Assembly: GCF_002813245.1 (NCBI RefSeq)
Contig: NZ_PHUF01000003.1
Location: 434,001-498,000 of the forward strand
Direction: 5' to 3'
Source of the DNA: Novosphingobium kunmingense
GTDB lineage: Bacteria > Pseudomonadota > Alphaproteobacteria > Sphingomonadales > Sphingomonadaceae
DNA length: 64,000 bases
The translations under genes were made by a program, and so were the position numbers. Below the pieces are notes generated by a model that was given only the letters and a program-made list of their open reading frames with translations, was not told the origin of the DNA and did not search any database. Positions 16,882-26,291 of this stretch are shown here, one piece after another. Position 1 is the stretch's first letter. Each line of letters opens with the position of its first letter.

Positions 16882-19395
16882 GTGGCGCGCAGATCCAGCC
16901 TTTCGGCCTACAACGCCAAGCGCGATTTCAAGACCACGACGGAACCGGCGGGCAAGATCGAATCGAGCGAGGGCGGAAACCGCTTCATCGTCCAGAAGCA
17001 CGATGCCACGCGGCTGCACTGGGACTTCCGGCTGGAAGCCGACGGCGTTCTGAAAAGCTGGGCGGTTACCAAGGGGCCTTCGCCCGATCCCGATATCAAG
17101 CGGCTGGCGGTGCGGACGGAAGATCACCCGCTGGCCTATGCCGAGTTCGAGGGAACCATACCCAAGGGCGAATACGGCGGCGGTACCGTGATGCTGTGGG
17201 ACCGCGGCACATGGGCGCCGGTGGCTGGCAAGAGCTGGAAGGACATCGACGAAGGGCACATCCACTTCACGCTGGATGGCGAGCGGATGAAGGGTGAATG
17301 GATACTGTTCCGCCTGAAACCACGCCCCGGCGAGAAGCGCGAGAACTGGCTGCTGCGCAAGGTGCAGGACGAGTTCGTCGAAGACGGCGATCCGCTTGTC
17401 GATAGGGCGCTGACGTCGGTTCTGACGAGGCGGTCGATGGCCGAGATTGCTGCCGATCAGAAGGGCAGCCATTCGCTGGCAGGCAAGAAGGGCGATGACT
17501 TCGCCGCCGAAATGGCCGCGGCGGCCAGATACAACAAGAGCAAGGCAAAGCCGGCCCGTCCGCGCAAGGCCGCGCCGCTGCCCAAATTCCGCGCCGTCCA
17601 GCTTGCCACGCTGGTCGATGCCGTCCCGCCCGGCAACGGCTGGATGCACGAGATCAAGTTCGACGGTTACCGCGCGCTGATTGCGGCAAAGGGCGCCGAG
17701 GTGCGCGTCTACACCCGCAACGGCAAGGACTGGACCGACAAGTTCGGCCCGCTGGTCGAAACGATCGCCGCGCTCGATCTGCCCGCCTGCCTGATCGATG
17801 GCGAGATCGTCGCCACGGGCAAGGACGGCAATCCCCATTTCTCGACGCTGCAGGCGGTGCTCAAGCGCGGACACGGCAGCCAATCGGCAAGGGACAGGCT
17901 GGAGTATCACGCCTTCGATCTGCTCGAAGCCGATGGCGAGGACCTGACCGGCTTGCCCAACGTGGAGCGCAAGGAACGGCTGGAAGCGTTGCTCAAGGGC
18001 GCGAGCGCGCCGATCTATGTCACCGACCACGTCATAGGGGCGGGCGAGAAACTGCTGCGGACGCTGTGCGGCGCTGGCCAGGAAGGGATCATCGCCAAGC
18101 GTATCGACGCGCCCTATTCGGGCAGGCGCACGAAAGACTGGGTCAAGGTAAAATGCACCTTGCGACAGGAATTCGTGATCGTCGGCTGGAAGGCGTCGAA
18201 GGCCAGAGGGCGGCCTTTCTCCTCGCTGTTGCTGGCGCAGAAGGACGGCCGCAAGTTGGTCTATCGCGGAAATGTCGGCACCGGCTTCGACGCCGACGGC
18301 ATGGCCGATCTCGCGAAAAGGCTGAGCAAGCTCGCGGTGGAGGAACCGCCGGTCGAGGCGTCACGCGAGGATGCGCGCGGGGTGACCTGGGTTAAGCCCG
18401 CACTGGTTGCCGAGATCGCCTTTGCCGAACTGACCGCCGAAGGATCGGTGCGCCACGGCAGCTTCGTGGGCCTGCGCGGGGACAAGACGGCGAGGGAGGT
18501 CAAGGCCGAAAAGGCCGAGCCGGCGCCCCGCGACGACGAGGTCCGGATCAGCAGCCGCGAGCGCGTGATCTTCCCCGAAAGCGGGCTGACCAAGGGCGAC
18601 CTCGCCGACTACTACCAGGCGATCGCGCCGCTGATCCTGCCCTTTGCCGGCCGGCGGCCGATCAGCCTGGTGCGCTGTCCGCAAGGGCGGGGCAAGCAGT
18701 GCTTCTTCCAGAAGCACGACAGCGGCTCGTTCGGGCCGCATGTGCGCAAGGTGCCGATCCGCGAAGGCGACGGCGGCCTCGACGACTACATCTTTGTCGA
18801 GGATGCGGCGGGCCTGCTGGCCTGCGTGCAGATGGGCACAATCGAGTTCCACGCGTGGGCATCGCGCAGCGATGCGGTCGAAGCGCCGGACCGGCTGATC
18901 TTCGATCTCGATCCCGACGAGGGGTTGTCCTTCGCCGATACGGTGAGTGCGGCGAAGCACTTGCGCGATCGCCTGTCCGACCTCGGCCTCGTCAGCTTCG
19001 CCATGCTGTCGGGCGGCAAGGGCGTTCACGTGATCGCGCCGCTGACCCCGGGGCATGACTGGGACAAGCACAAGGACTTTGCCCGTCGCTTTGCCGAGGC
19101 GCTCTCGCTCGCCGAGCCGGACCGCTTCGTGGCAACGATGAGCAAGGCCAAGCGCAAGGGCCGCATCTTCATCGACTGGCTGCGCAACCAGCGCGGCGCG
19201 ACCGCCGTCGTGCCCTACAGCGTTCGAGCCCGTGAAGGCGCGCCGGTGGCGGTGCCGGTAACCTGGGCCGAACTCGACAAGGCGGCGAACGCGCACCCCT
19301 GGTCGATTGGCGATGCAAAGGCGTTGATCAAGCGGGCCCAGAGCAAGGCGCTGGCCGGATGGGGCTTTGCCGAACAGCGCCTGCCGGACATTTGA
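16882..19395 (+). CDS. ligD: Multifunctional DNA ligase D, 837 aa
   Basis: Processes and seals double-strand breaks with Ku. Domain order is phosphoesterase-ligase-polymerase, as in Pseudomonas. The 3'-phosphoesterase domain (about 35-190) shows 'HWDFRLE' and 'GEYGGGTVMLWD'. The ATP ligase domain (about 225-520) has the nucleotidyl-Lys motif 'EIKFDGYRAL'. The primase-polymerase domain (about 560-837) carries 'RPISLVRCPQG', the metal-binding 'FDLDPDEG' and 'LSGGKGVHVIAPL'. It starts with GTG and is translationally close to ku. The frame is intact. Confidence 0.97.
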   Translation: MARRSSLSAYNAKRDFKTTTEPAGKIESSEGGNRFIVQKHDATRLHWDFRLEADGVLKSWAVTKGPSPDPDIKRLAVRTEDHPLAYAEFEGTIPKGEYGGGTVMLWDRGTWAPVAGKSWKDIDEGHIHFTLDGERMKGEWILFRLKPRPGEKRENWLLRKVQDEFVEDGDPLVDRALTSVLTRRSMAEIAADQKGSHSLAGKKGDDFAAEMAAAARYNKSKAKPARPRKAAPLPKFRAVQLATLVDAVPPGNGWMHEIKFDGYRALIAAKGAEVRVYTRNGKDWTDKFGPLVETIAALDLPACLIDGEIVATGKDGNPHFSTLQAVLKRGHGSQSARDRLEYHAFDLLEADGEDLTGLPNVERKERLEALLKGASAPIYVTDHVIGAGEKLLRTLCGAGQEGIIAKRIDAPYSGRRTKDWVKVKCTLRQEFVIVGWKASKARGRPFSSLLLAQKDGRKLVYRGNVGTGFDADGMADLAKRLSKLAVEEPPVEASREDARGVTWVKPALVAEIAFAELTAEGSVRHGSFVGLRGDKTAREVKAEKAEPAPRDDEVRISSRERVIFPESGLTKGDLADYYQAIAPLILPFAGRRPISLVRCPQGRGKQCFFQKHDSGSFGPHVRKVPIREGDGGLDDYIFVEDAAGLLACVQMGTIEFHAWASRSDAVEAPDRLIFDLDPDEGLSFADTVSAAKHLRDRLSDLGLVSFAMLSGGKGVHVIAPLTPGHDWDKHKDFARRFAEALSLAEPDRFVATMSKAKRKGRIFIDWLRNQRGATAVVPYSVRAREGAPVAVPVTWAELDKAANAHPWSIGDAKALIKRAQSKALAGWGFAEQRLPDI

Positions 19396-19769
19396 CGGCC
19401 CGTTGCCAGGTACGCGCAACGGCTTGAAAGGTCTGAATAAATACCGGATCGACCCGGTGCAACTGCATAGCCGCGCGGGATAATTTGGAAAATAGCAATA
19501 TTCCGCTGGTTACTTATATCGATGTAAGCAGCAAGAACATCGCACAACAGATACTTTGCTGTCATACTAATAGTTGTAACAATGCATGCCTAAAGGCCGC
19601 TGCGGGTCTGGAAAGGTTCCGGACTCTGCGCGAAGCGTAGTTGCCCATGAAACATTCAAATTTTTTTCCGAAGGTGTGAGCGACATCACATCCAGATTTG
19701 ATTGATTCGCGCATGATTGTTGCTGTCGAGGGGGCTGGAGCCACCGGACACCCAGCAGGAGTGATTACC
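19396..19769. other. AT-richer intergenic region upstream of urcA
   Basis: 374 bases with no supported gene on either strand. From about 19430 to 19690 it is noticeably richer in A+T than its surroundings, including a run of eight T at 19658-19668, and contains a CRP-type palindrome at 19675-19690. It probably holds the urcA promoter and the end of the ligD transcript, but I find no clear terminator hairpin. Confidence 0.6.
19675..19690. promoter_or_regulatory. CRP-type palindrome TGTGA-N6-TCACA
   Basis: Both half-sites match the enterobacterial CRP consensus exactly. The centre lies 87 bases before the urcA start codon. Sphingomonads carry several Crp/Fnr-family regulators, but their site preferences are not known from this sequence, so the regulator is inferred. 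Confidence 0.45.
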
Positions 19770-20135
19770 ATGATCAAGTTCTACACCGTTCGCGCCGCCG
19801 CGATCGCCGTGGCCGCCACTATCGCAACAACCGCCGCGCTGCCCGCGTCGGCCGAAACGTTCGACGCCGATGGCCGCTATCAGGTCACCGTCAATGTCGA
19901 CGATGGCATGCTGGCCACGCCGCGCGGTGTCAATCGGCTGCGCCAGACCTTGCTGCGCAACGCGCGCCGCACTTGCCGCGCTGATGTGCCCTCGGCCGCC
20001 GGGGCCGCCAACTATCGCGTGTGCATGGCCGAAATGACCGAGCTCGGCCACCGCGCGATCAACGCCCGGGCCGAACAGTGGGCAGCCCGCCACAACCAGA
20101 GCGCACCGCTCGCACTCGTCGAAAAGAAGGACTGA
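19770..20135 (+). CDS. UrcA family exported protein, 121 aa
   Basis: A small exported protein. A Sec signal peptide of about 29 residues ends in 'ALPASA'. The mature part shows the UrcA-family pattern 'VNVDDGMLATPRGVNRLRQTL' region and two Cys ('RRTCRAD', 'YRVCMAEM'), which probably form a disulfide in the periplasm. Function is unknown; the family is common in sphingomonads and caulobacters. The ATG is preceded by AGGAG. Expression may respond to the CRP-type site upstream. Confidence 0.85.
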   Translation: MIKFYTVRAAAIAVAATIATTAALPASAETFDADGRYQVTVNVDDGMLATPRGVNRLRQTLLRNARRTCRADVPSAAGAANYRVCMAEMTELGHRAINARAEQWAARHNQSAPLALVEKKD

Positions 20136-20176
20136 CCGGCGCGAAATCGCGCGCGGCCAGGCCGATCGTCACGAAG

Positions 20177-20204
20177 CGTCCCCGTGGCCCTGCCGCGGGG
20201 ACGT
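20177..20204. terminator. Hairpin between urcA and rimO
   Basis: CGTCCCCG and CGGGGACG form an 8-bp stem with a 9-10 base loop, followed on the + strand by TTCTCGTTGT. It lies between convergent urcA and rimO and probably stops urcA transcripts, though the T-tract is weak. Confidence 0.5.
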
Positions 20205-20221
20205 TCTCGTTGTCGTCCCGA

Positions 20222-21586
20222 TCAGGCGATCGCCCCGAACAGGTCGTGGGCGTCGGCATCCTCGATCCGGGCCATGACGATCGCGCCCGGTTCCAGATCG
20301 GGCGGAACGTCGCGAAGATAGACCGCGCCGTCGATTTCCGGCGCGTCGGCCTGGCTGCGTCCGGTAGCGCCGATATCGCCGTCCTCGTCCGCTTCGCCGA
20401 CCTCGTCGATGATCACCGGCAGCACCCGGCCGACCTTGGCGGCCAGCTTCGCCGCGCTGATCGCCTCGGTCTTTTCCATGATCCGGGCATAGCGTTCTTC
20501 CTTGACCGCTTCGGGCACCGGATCGGGAAGTGCATTGGCCGCCGCACCTTCCACGGGTTCGAAGCGGAAGGCACCGACCCGGTCGAGCTGCGCTTCGTCG
20601 AGCCAGTCGAGCAGGTACTGGAAATCGGCCTCGGTCTCACCCGGGAAACCGACGACGAAGCTGGAGCGGATGGTCAGGTCCGGTGCGATCGCCCGCCAGG
20701 ACCGGATCCGGTCGAGCACCCTGGCCTCGTTGGCTGGGCGCTTCATCGCGCGCAGCACGCTGGGTGCGGCGTGCTGGAACGGGATGTCGAGGTAGGGCGT
20801 GATCAATCCTTCGGCCATCAGCGGGATGACCGCATCGACGTGCGGATAGGGGTAGACATAATGCAGCCGCACCCACGGCGGCGTGCCTTCGGGCGTGCGC
20901 AGCCCGCCCAGTTCGCGCGCCAGGTCGGTCATGTGGGTGCGGACTGGGTGGTCTTTCCACATCCGCTCCTCGTGCCGGACATCGACGCCGTAGGCCGAGG
21001 TGTCCTGGCTGATGACCAGCAGTTCCTTCGTTCCGGCGGCGACCAGCTTTTCGGCTTCGCGCAGGACGGCGTCGATCCGGCGGCTGGCCAGCTTGCCGCG
21101 CAGCGACGGGATGATGCAGAAGGCGCAGGCGTGGTTGCAGCCTTCGGAAATCTTCAGGTAGCCGTAATGCCGCGGCGTCAGCTTGATGTCCGGTTGGGGG
21201 ATCAGGTCGATGAAGGGGCCCTGCGTCGGCGGGGCGGCGTCGTGTACGGCCTCGACCACGGCCTCGTACTGGTGGGCGCCGGTGACGGCCAGGACGTCGG
21301 GAAATTTGGCGCGGATCAGGTCGGCTTCGTTGCCCATGCAACCGGTGACGATCACCCGGCCATTTTCGGCGATCGCTTCGCCGATCGCGGCCAGGCTCTC
21401 CTCCTTGGCGCTGTCAAGGAAGCCGCAGGTGTTGACCAGCACCACGTCGGCGCCCTGATAATCGGGGCTCATCGCATAGCCATCGGCGCGCAGACGGGTG
21501 AGGATGCGTTCGGAATCGACCAGCGCCTTTGGGCAGCCTAGCGAAACCATGCCGACGCGTTTCTGATCGGGAATCTGGGTGGCCAT
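20222..21586 (-). CDS. rimO: Ribosomal protein S12 methylthiotransferase RimO, 454 aa
   Basis: Radical-SAM enzyme that methylthiolates an aspartate of ribosomal protein S12. The N-terminal UPF0004 domain has three cluster Cys in '[12 protein letters not shown]', '[13 protein letters not shown]' and 'VTGCM'. The radical-SAM triad CxxxCxxC is 'CNHACAFC' in '[16 protein letters not shown]'. A C-terminal TRAM-like domain ends the protein. 'CPKALVDSE' distinguishes RimO from MiaB. The length is typical. Confidence 0.95.
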   Translation of the reverse strand: MATQIPDQKRVGMVSLGCPKALVDSERILTRLRADGYAMSPDYQGADVVLVNTCGFLDSAKEESLAAIGEAIAENGRVIVTGCMGNEADLIRAKFPDVLAVTGAHQYEAVVEAVHDAAPPTQGPFIDLIPQPDIKLTPRHYGYLKISEGCNHACAFCIIPSLRGKLASRRIDAVLREAEKLVAAGTKELLVISQDTSAYGVDVRHEERMWKDHPVRTHMTDLARELGGLRTPEGTPPWVRLHYVYPYPHVDAVIPLMAEGLITPYLDIPFQHAAPSVLRAMKRPANEARVLDRIRSWRAIAPDLTIRSSFVVGFPGETEADFQYLLDWLDEAQLDRVGAFRFEPVEGAAANALPDPVPEAVKEERYARIMEKTEAISAAKLAAKVGRVLPVIIDEVGEADEDGDIGATGRSQADAPEIDGAVYLRDVPPDLEPGAIVMARIEDADAHDLFGAIA

Positions 21587-21659
21587 GGGGGCGGGCCCTT
21601 ACACCCCTCGCGCACAAAGTGCTACCGCCAAGCGCGTAGAACGAAAACAGGAGAGTACG

Positions 21660-22055
21660 ATGGGTCCGGTAAATTGGCTGGCGGTGGGTCTTGGCACGGT
21701 GGTGTTCTTCCTTGTCGGCGCGGTTTGGTACGGTGCGCTGTTTGCCGTGCCCTGGCAGCGCGAGGTCGGCGTGGGCGAAGCGCCGCGCGGTTCGGCCGTG
21801 GTGCGCGTGATGGGGCTGACCCTGCTGTGCGAGTTTCTGGTCGTCTCGACGCTGGGCCATCTGTTCGCCCGAACCCAGCCGGCGCCGCACGTGGTGATGA
21901 TGATGGCCTTGGGCTTTGCCCTGACCGTCATGGCCCCATCGCTGGGAATCAACTATTTGCACCAGCGCAAGTCGCTGAACCTGTTCCTGATCGACGCGGG
22001 CCATTTCGTGGTCGGGATGGCGGCGGTCGGCGCGGTGTTCATCCTGCTGGGTTAG
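21660..22055 (+). CDS. DUF1761 family small membrane protein, 131 aa
   Basis: Four transmembrane helices fill nearly the whole protein. 'FFLVGAVWYGALF' near the N-terminus is the conserved DUF1761 first helix with its W-Y pair. Role unknown. The ATG follows AGGAGAG. It diverges from rimO. Its stop is interlocked with that of the convergent nlpD-like gene in a TTAG. Confidence 0.8.
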   Translation: MGPVNWLAVGLGTVVFFLVGAVWYGALFAVPWQREVGVGEAPRGSAVVRVMGLTLLCEFLVVSTLGHLFARTQPAPHVVMMMALGFALTVMAPSLGINYLHQRKSLNLFLIDAGHFVVGMAAVGAVFILLG

Positions 22056-22858
22056 GGTTTGTCCTGCGGCAGGTATTTCGCCGGGTCGAGCGGCACGCGG
22101 TTGCGACGGATCTCGAAGTGCAGTTGCGGTTGGGCGGCCAAGCCCGTCTCGCCGTTGAGGCCGATCCGCTGCCCGCTGCGCACCTCCTCGCCGTCGGTGA
22201 CGGTGATCGCGTCGAGGTAGGAATAGGTCGTGGTCCAGCGCCCGCCATGGAACAGGATCACGGTCTTGCCGTACTCCTTGGGACCTTCTCCGGCGTAAAT
22301 GACCTTGCCGGCGGCCGCTGCGCGGATCGCGGTACCCTTGTCTGCCAGAACGTCGATGCCGTCATGGCCGGTCTTGCCGCTACCTTGGGCCGCAAAGGCG
22401 CGGCGGACCGGGCCGGTCACCGGCCAGCGAAAGGCGGGAACGTCGCCGTCGGCTTCGACCGGAACCGACGGCGCTGCAGCGACCGCAGCCCGGGCCAGCG
22501 TCGGAATGGTCAGTTTCTGCCCCGTCCTGACTGGCGCCTTGGGATTGACGCCGCTGGCCAGCGCGATCTGGCTCCACGGCACGCCGAAGTCCATGGCAAT
22601 GCCGAAGCCGGTTTCGCCATCCTTGACCGTGTGGGTGCGGCGGCGCGGGATGACCAGCTTCTGCCCGGTGCGAAGCGCGTAGGGAGCCTTGAGGCCGTTG
22701 GCTTCGATGATCAGCACGCGCGGCACCTCAGCGCGGTTGGCTATGCCACCCAGGGTCTCGCCCGCCTTGACGGTGTGGCTGGTCGCGACCTTCGGATCGT
22801 CCGCTGCCGCCAGCAGCAGCGCACCCGCCGTCAGCAGAAGCGCCGCGCGGGTGCCCAT
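22052..22858 (-). CDS. nlpD: LysM/LytM-domain protein, NlpD-like, probably non-catalytic, 268 aa
   Basis: Exported (N-terminal hydrophobic signal of about 19 residues), with two LysM peptidoglycan-binding repeats (about 27-71 and 74-118) and a C-terminal M23/LytM domain (about 140-262). The zinc ligands of 'GHDGIDV' and the second His of HxH ('QLHFEIR') remain. The first His of HxH is Gln, and the His of the usual 'YAHL' is Tyr ('TYSYLDA'). Loss of both catalytic His with retained fold is how NlpD/EnvC act as amidase activators. The surE-nlpD order matches enterobacteria and supports that reading. Its start shares a base with the surE stop. Confidence 0.8.
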   Translation of the reverse strand: MGTRAALLLTAGALLLAAADDPKVATSHTVKAGETLGGIANRAEVPRVLIIEANGLKAPYALRTGQKLVIPRRRTHTVKDGETGFGIAMDFGVPWSQIALASGVNPKAPVRTGQKLTIPTLARAAVAAAPSVPVEADGDVPAFRWPVTGPVRRAFAAQGSGKTGHDGIDVLADKGTAIRAAAAGKVIYAGEGPKEYGKTVILFHGGRWTTTYSYLDAITVTDGEEVRSGQRIGLNGETGLAAQPQLHFEIRRNRVPLDPAKYLPQDKP

Positions 22859-23619
22859 CAGTCGAAGCGCTGCGCCAGTTCGGCGAGCGAGGCGTCGTGG
22901 GTCAGGTCAAGCTGCAGCGGGGTCACGGACACATAGCCATCCTGGATCGCTTCGAGGTCGGTCTTATGGCCGGGCGTATGCTCGATCCCGTGCAGCCCGA
23001 ACCAGAAGTACCGGTACCCTCGCGGGTCGGTCCCTTCAACCACCGAGCCGCGCGCGTAATCGTGAAATCCCTGCCGTACAACGCGAATGCCCTGAACATC
23101 GGCCGCAGGCCGGGGCGGGAAGTTGACGTTGACCAGCGTGCGCGGGGCGAACGGCAGGCCAAGCAGCGGCTCGATCACTTTGGCGCCCCAAGCCTCGGCC
23201 GCGGCGAAGGGCACGGTATCGCCCATGCCTTCCTTCTCGTAGACCTGGCTGAGCGCGATCGAGCGGATTCCGGCCAGCGCGCCTTCGATCGCGGCGCTCA
23301 CCGTGCCTGAATAGGTTACGTCGTCGCCCAGGTTCGCGCCGCGGTTGACGCCCGACAATATCAGGTCGGGCGCACCCGGCATGACCTCGCGCAGCGCCAT
23401 CATCACCGAATCGGTGGGGGTGCCCGACACGGCAAAGCGCCGCTGGTCGAACTGGCGCAGCCGAACGGGACGGCTCAGCGTCAGCGAATGGCCCGCGCCC
23501 GACTGCTCCTCGGCCGGGGCGACGATCCAGATGTCGTCCGAAAACTGACGCGCGATCCGCTCCAGCACGGCAAGGCCTGGGGCGTGGATGCCGTCGTCGT
23601 TGGTGAGAAGAATGCGCAT
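22858..23619 (-). CDS. surE: 5'/3'-nucleotidase SurE, 253 aa
   Basis: Metal-dependent nucleoside monophosphatase linked to stationary-phase survival. The N-terminal 'RILLTNDDGIHAPGL' provides the metal-binding Asp pair; 'SGVNRGANLGDDVTYSGTV' is the second signature with the metal-binding Asn; 'APAEEQSGAGHSLT' holds the phosphate-binding Ser. The length is typical. TGATG junctions on both sides couple it to serS upstream and the nlpD-like gene downstream. Confidence 0.96.
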   Translation of the reverse strand: MRILLTNDDGIHAPGLAVLERIARQFSDDIWIVAPAEEQSGAGHSLTLSRPVRLRQFDQRRFAVSGTPTDSVMMALREVMPGAPDLILSGVNRGANLGDDVTYSGTVSAAIEGALAGIRSIALSQVYEKEGMGDTVPFAAAEAWGAKVIEPLLGLPFAPRTLVNVNFPPRPAADVQGIRVVRQGFHDYARGSVVEGTDPRGYRYFWFGLHGIEHTPGHKTDLEAIQDGYVSVTPLQLDLTHDASLAELAQRFD

Positions 23620-24896
23620 CAGTTCGGCACCAGCCGGTCGATTCCGCCCATGTAGGGCTTGAGCACGTCAGGCACGATCACCGATCCATCCTCCTGCTGG
23701 TAGTTTTCCAGCACCGCGACAAGCGTCCGCCCGACCGCCAGGCCCGACCCGTTCAGCGTGTGGACGAACTCGGTCCCCTTCTGCCCTTCGGGGCGGTAGC
23801 GTGCGTTCATCCGCCGCGCCTGGAAATCGCCGCAGTTGGAGCAGGACGAAATCTCGCGGTAGGCGTTCTGCCCGGGTAGCCAGACCTCGAGATCGTAAGT
23901 CTTCTTCGCGGTAAAGCCCATGTCGCCCGCACAAAGCAGCAGCTTGCGGTAGGGCAGGGCCAAAGCCTGCAGCACCGATTCGGCCGCCTGCGTCATCCGC
24001 TCGTGCTCGGCCTCGCTGTCGTCGGGGCGGGTTATGCTGACCAGCTCGACCTTTTCGAACTGGTGCTGGCGGATATAGCCGCGCGTGTCCTTGCCCGCCG
24101 CGCCCGCTTCGCTGCGGAAACAGGGGGTCAGGGCTGTCATGCGAAGCGGGAGCTGCGCGTCCGCCAGGATCTGCTCGCGGACCGAATTGGTCAGGCTGAC
24201 CTCGGCCGTGGGGATCAACCAGCGCCCGTCGGTGGTCTGGAAATTGTCCTCGGCGAACTTGGGCAACTGGCCCGTGCCGAACAGCGATTCCTCGCGCACC
24301 AGCAGCGGCGTCGCGCATTCCGTATAGCCGTTGCTGACCGTCTGGTGATCGATCATGAACTGACCCAGCGCGCGCTGCAGTCGCGCCATTTGCCCACGCA
24401 GGAAGGTGAAGCGCGCCCCCGAAATCGCGGCGCCGGTCTCGAAATCCAGGCCCAGCGCCGGCCCGATATCGGCGTGCTCCTTCGGCGCGAAGGCGAAACT
24501 GCGCGGCGTGCCCCAGCGGCTGACCTCGATGTTCTGCGTCTCGTCCTCGCCCTCGGGCACTTCGGCGGCGGGAAGGTTGGGATAGCGCGCCAGCGCATCG
24601 GTCAGCTGGACCGACAGTTCGCGGTCTTCCTGCTCCAGTCCGGGCAAGCTGTCCTTGAGGCCGGCAACCTCGGCCTTCAGCCGTTCCGCCTCGTCCTTAT
24701 CGCCGCGGCCCATTGCGGCGCCGATCGCCTTCGAGGCCTCGTTGCGCCGCCCCTGCGCCTCCTGCATCGCGGTCGCCACCGCGCGGCGGGCAGCATCGAG
24801 GGTGAGGATCGCTCCCGAGAGGGATTCGAGCCCACGACGGGCCAGTCCCGCATCGAACGCCTCGGGATTGTCGCGGATGAACTTGATGTCGTGCAT
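23619..24896 (-). CDS. serS: Serine--tRNA ligase, 425 aa
   Basis: Class II aminoacyl-tRNA synthetase. The N-terminal tRNA-binding coiled coil covers about 25-105. Motif 2 is '[20 protein letters not shown]' and the active-site region includes '[17 protein letters not shown]'. Motif 3 is '[20 protein letters not shown]'. It is first in a three-gene operon serS-surE-nlpD with one-base overlaps. Confidence 0.97.
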   Translation of the reverse strand: MHDIKFIRDNPEAFDAGLARRGLESLSGAILTLDAARRAVATAMQEAQGRRNEASKAIGAAMGRGDKDEAERLKAEVAGLKDSLPGLEQEDRELSVQLTDALARYPNLPAAEVPEGEDETQNIEVSRWGTPRSFAFAPKEHADIGPALGLDFETGAAISGARFTFLRGQMARLQRALGQFMIDHQTVSNGYTECATPLLVREESLFGTGQLPKFAEDNFQTTDGRWLIPTAEVSLTNSVREQILADAQLPLRMTALTPCFRSEAGAAGKDTRGYIRQHQFEKVELVSITRPDDSEAEHERMTQAAESVLQALALPYRKLLLCAGDMGFTAKKTYDLEVWLPGQNAYREISSCSNCGDFQARRMNARYRPEGQKGTEFVHTLNGSGLAVGRTLVAVLENYQQEDGSVIVPDVLKPYMGGIDRLVPN

Positions 24897-24941
24897 GGTG
24901 GCGGCGCTATGCCGCTTCGCCCTGCCCGGCGCAAGGTCGGG

Positions 24942-25136
24942 TCAGCGGCGCAAGCCGCAGCTGTCGATGCCCAGCAGGCTGTAAAGCGGACAGGTGCGCA
25001 GCAGGCCGGTGGCAAGCGGGATCAGCCCCAGCCAGCCCCACGGCGTGCGCGGGCCGACGAAGACCAGCGCGATCAGCACCAGCCCCAGCGCGATCCTGGC
25101 AATCCGGTCGACGGTTCCGACATTGGTGACAAACAT
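24942..25136 (-). CDS. DUF2892 (YgaP-type) small membrane protein, 64 aa
   Basis: A small inner-membrane protein with the family opening 'NVGTVDRIARIALG', two hydrophobic helices and the Cys-containing ending 'TGLLRTCPLYSLLGIDSCG', as in the membrane domain of YgaP rhodaneses. No rhodanese domain is attached. Function unknown. The ATG before FVTNVG was chosen over an upstream one that adds 12 polar residues. Confidence 0.82.
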   Translation of the reverse strand: MFVTNVGTVDRIARIALGLVLIALVFVGPRTPWGWLGLIPLATGLLRTCPLYSLLGIDSCGLRR

Positions 25137-25222
25137 CCTGGCTATCCTTTCGCGAGTTCGTGCGAAAAGCATCTAGGCGGGTGCCGGTGGGGTTTCATTG
25201 ACCTTGGTCAACAAGCCGGAAG

Positions 25223-25297
25223 TGGTGGGCGCGACAGGGATTGAACCTGTGACCCCACCCGTGTGAAGGGTGTGCTCTACCGCTGAGCTACGCGCCC
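25223..25297 (-). tRNA. tRNA-Val (anticodon CAC)
   Basis: A 75-base cloverleaf on the minus strand: acceptor GGGCGCG/CGCGCCC, D-arm AGCTCAGCGGTAGAGC, anticodon stem CACCC/GGGTG with loop TTCACAC (anticodon CAC), T-arm GGTTCAATCC, and encoded CCA. It reads GUG codons. Confidence 0.96.
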
Positions 25298-25373
25298 ACT
25301 TCCTCAAGAGCGCGGCCCTTAGACAGGCGGGCGCGAATTGACAAGACGGGAAAGCACGATAGGGGCACCTGCC

Positions 25374-25661
25374 ATGAGCGAAGACACCCAGACCGGACCC
25401 GATGTGCCCCCCGATCGCCTGGCGATCAACCCGCGCAGCGACCATTTCGATGCCGAAAAGCTGCAGCGCGGCGTGGGCATCCGCTTCAAGGGCGTGGTGC
25501 GCACCAACGTCGAGGAATACTGCATTTCCGAAGGCTGGGTGCGGGTCCAGGCGGGCAAGACCATGGACCGCCACGGCAATCCGCTCACGCTCAAGCTCAA
25601 CGGCCCGGTCGAAGCCTGGTACGAGGACCTCGGCGAAGACGCCCCGGTGGCGAAGGCCTGA
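25374..25661 (+). CDS. DUF3297 family protein, 95 aa
   Basis: A small soluble acidic protein matching the DUF3297 pattern 'PDRLAINPRSDHFDAE' followed by 'GVGIRFKGVVRTNVEEYCISEGW' region and 'DRHGNPLTLKLNGPVEAWYE' at the end. Function is not known. The start is the ATG before SEDTQT. It stands alone between tRNA-Val and the convergent CHAP gene, with 15 bases between the two stops. Confidence 0.82.
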   Translation: MSEDTQTGPDVPPDRLAINPRSDHFDAEKLQRGVGIRFKGVVRTNVEEYCISEGWVRVQAGKTMDRHGNPLTLKLNGPVEAWYEDLGEDAPVAKA

Positions 25662-25676
25662 TTCTCGTAGACCCGA

Positions 25677-26267
25677 TTACCAGCCCATCCGCCGCTTGAT
25701 GATCGCGGCGATGGGATCGTGGAAGGGCGATGACGCGCGGGGCTTTGCCTCGCCCGTGGCCGGCTTGCCCGGATAGATGAAGCCCTGCAACGGCCAGCGC
25801 GAGCCGCCCAGCCGTCCGGCCGGCGCGTACCACACCCGCACTTCCGACCAGTCGCCCTGGTCAGACACGTCGATGACCTTGACGTCGTCCTCGATCTGGC
25901 CGCGGCGGCCGCCTATCGGGCTCCAGTTGGCGTGGCGGATCAGCACAGTGCGATCGTCGACCACGCGGCTGACTGCGGCGACGTGGCCGAGCGTCGAATT
26001 TCCGTGGGGCTTGAAGGCCATCACCGCGCCCACCCGGGGGTGGGTGCCGCGGGCATAGCGGCCCTCGGCCTTGTCCCACCAGGTGTGGGCGTCGCCGTAG
26101 ATCGCGATGCCCGAAATCTGCCGCGCATAAGGCACGCATTGCAGGTAGGGGGGCAGCACGCTGCTGCCGCCGCCCGAGACCAGGCGGCTGTCCTCGATCA
26201 CCGGTTCGGCCAGGGCGGGCGAGGCGGCGGCAATCAGGGCGGCGAACAGGAACGGGCGGCGGAACAT
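25677..26267 (-). CDS. Exported CHAP-domain peptidoglycan hydrolase, 196 aa
   Basis: Signal peptide of about 20 residues ending 'PALA'. The CHAP domain carries the catalytic Cys in 'YLQCVPYAR' (about 43), the His in 'TLGHVAAVSRV' and the polar third residue in 'IRHANW', consistent with an NlpC/P60-like Cys-His amidase or endopeptidase acting on peptidoglycan. There is no cell-wall binding domain; the C-terminus is basic. It diverges from der across 100 bases that contain a CtrA-like box. Confidence 0.85.
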   Translation of the reverse strand: MFRRPFLFAALIAAASPALAEPVIEDSRLVSGGGSSVLPPYLQCVPYARQISGIAIYGDAHTWWDKAEGRYARGTHPRVGAVMAFKPHGNSTLGHVAAVSRVVDDRTVLIRHANWSPIGGRRGQIEDDVKVIDVSDQGDWSEVRVWYAPAGRLGGSRWPLQGFIYPGKPATGEAKPRASSPFHDPIAAIIKRRMGW

Positions 26268-26291
26268 CGCGCCATCCCTCGCAAAACAGGG

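Noticed and set aside
16882..19395. Suspicion that LigD might be frameshifted or split
   Set aside because: All three domains read through in one frame with their catalytic motifs.
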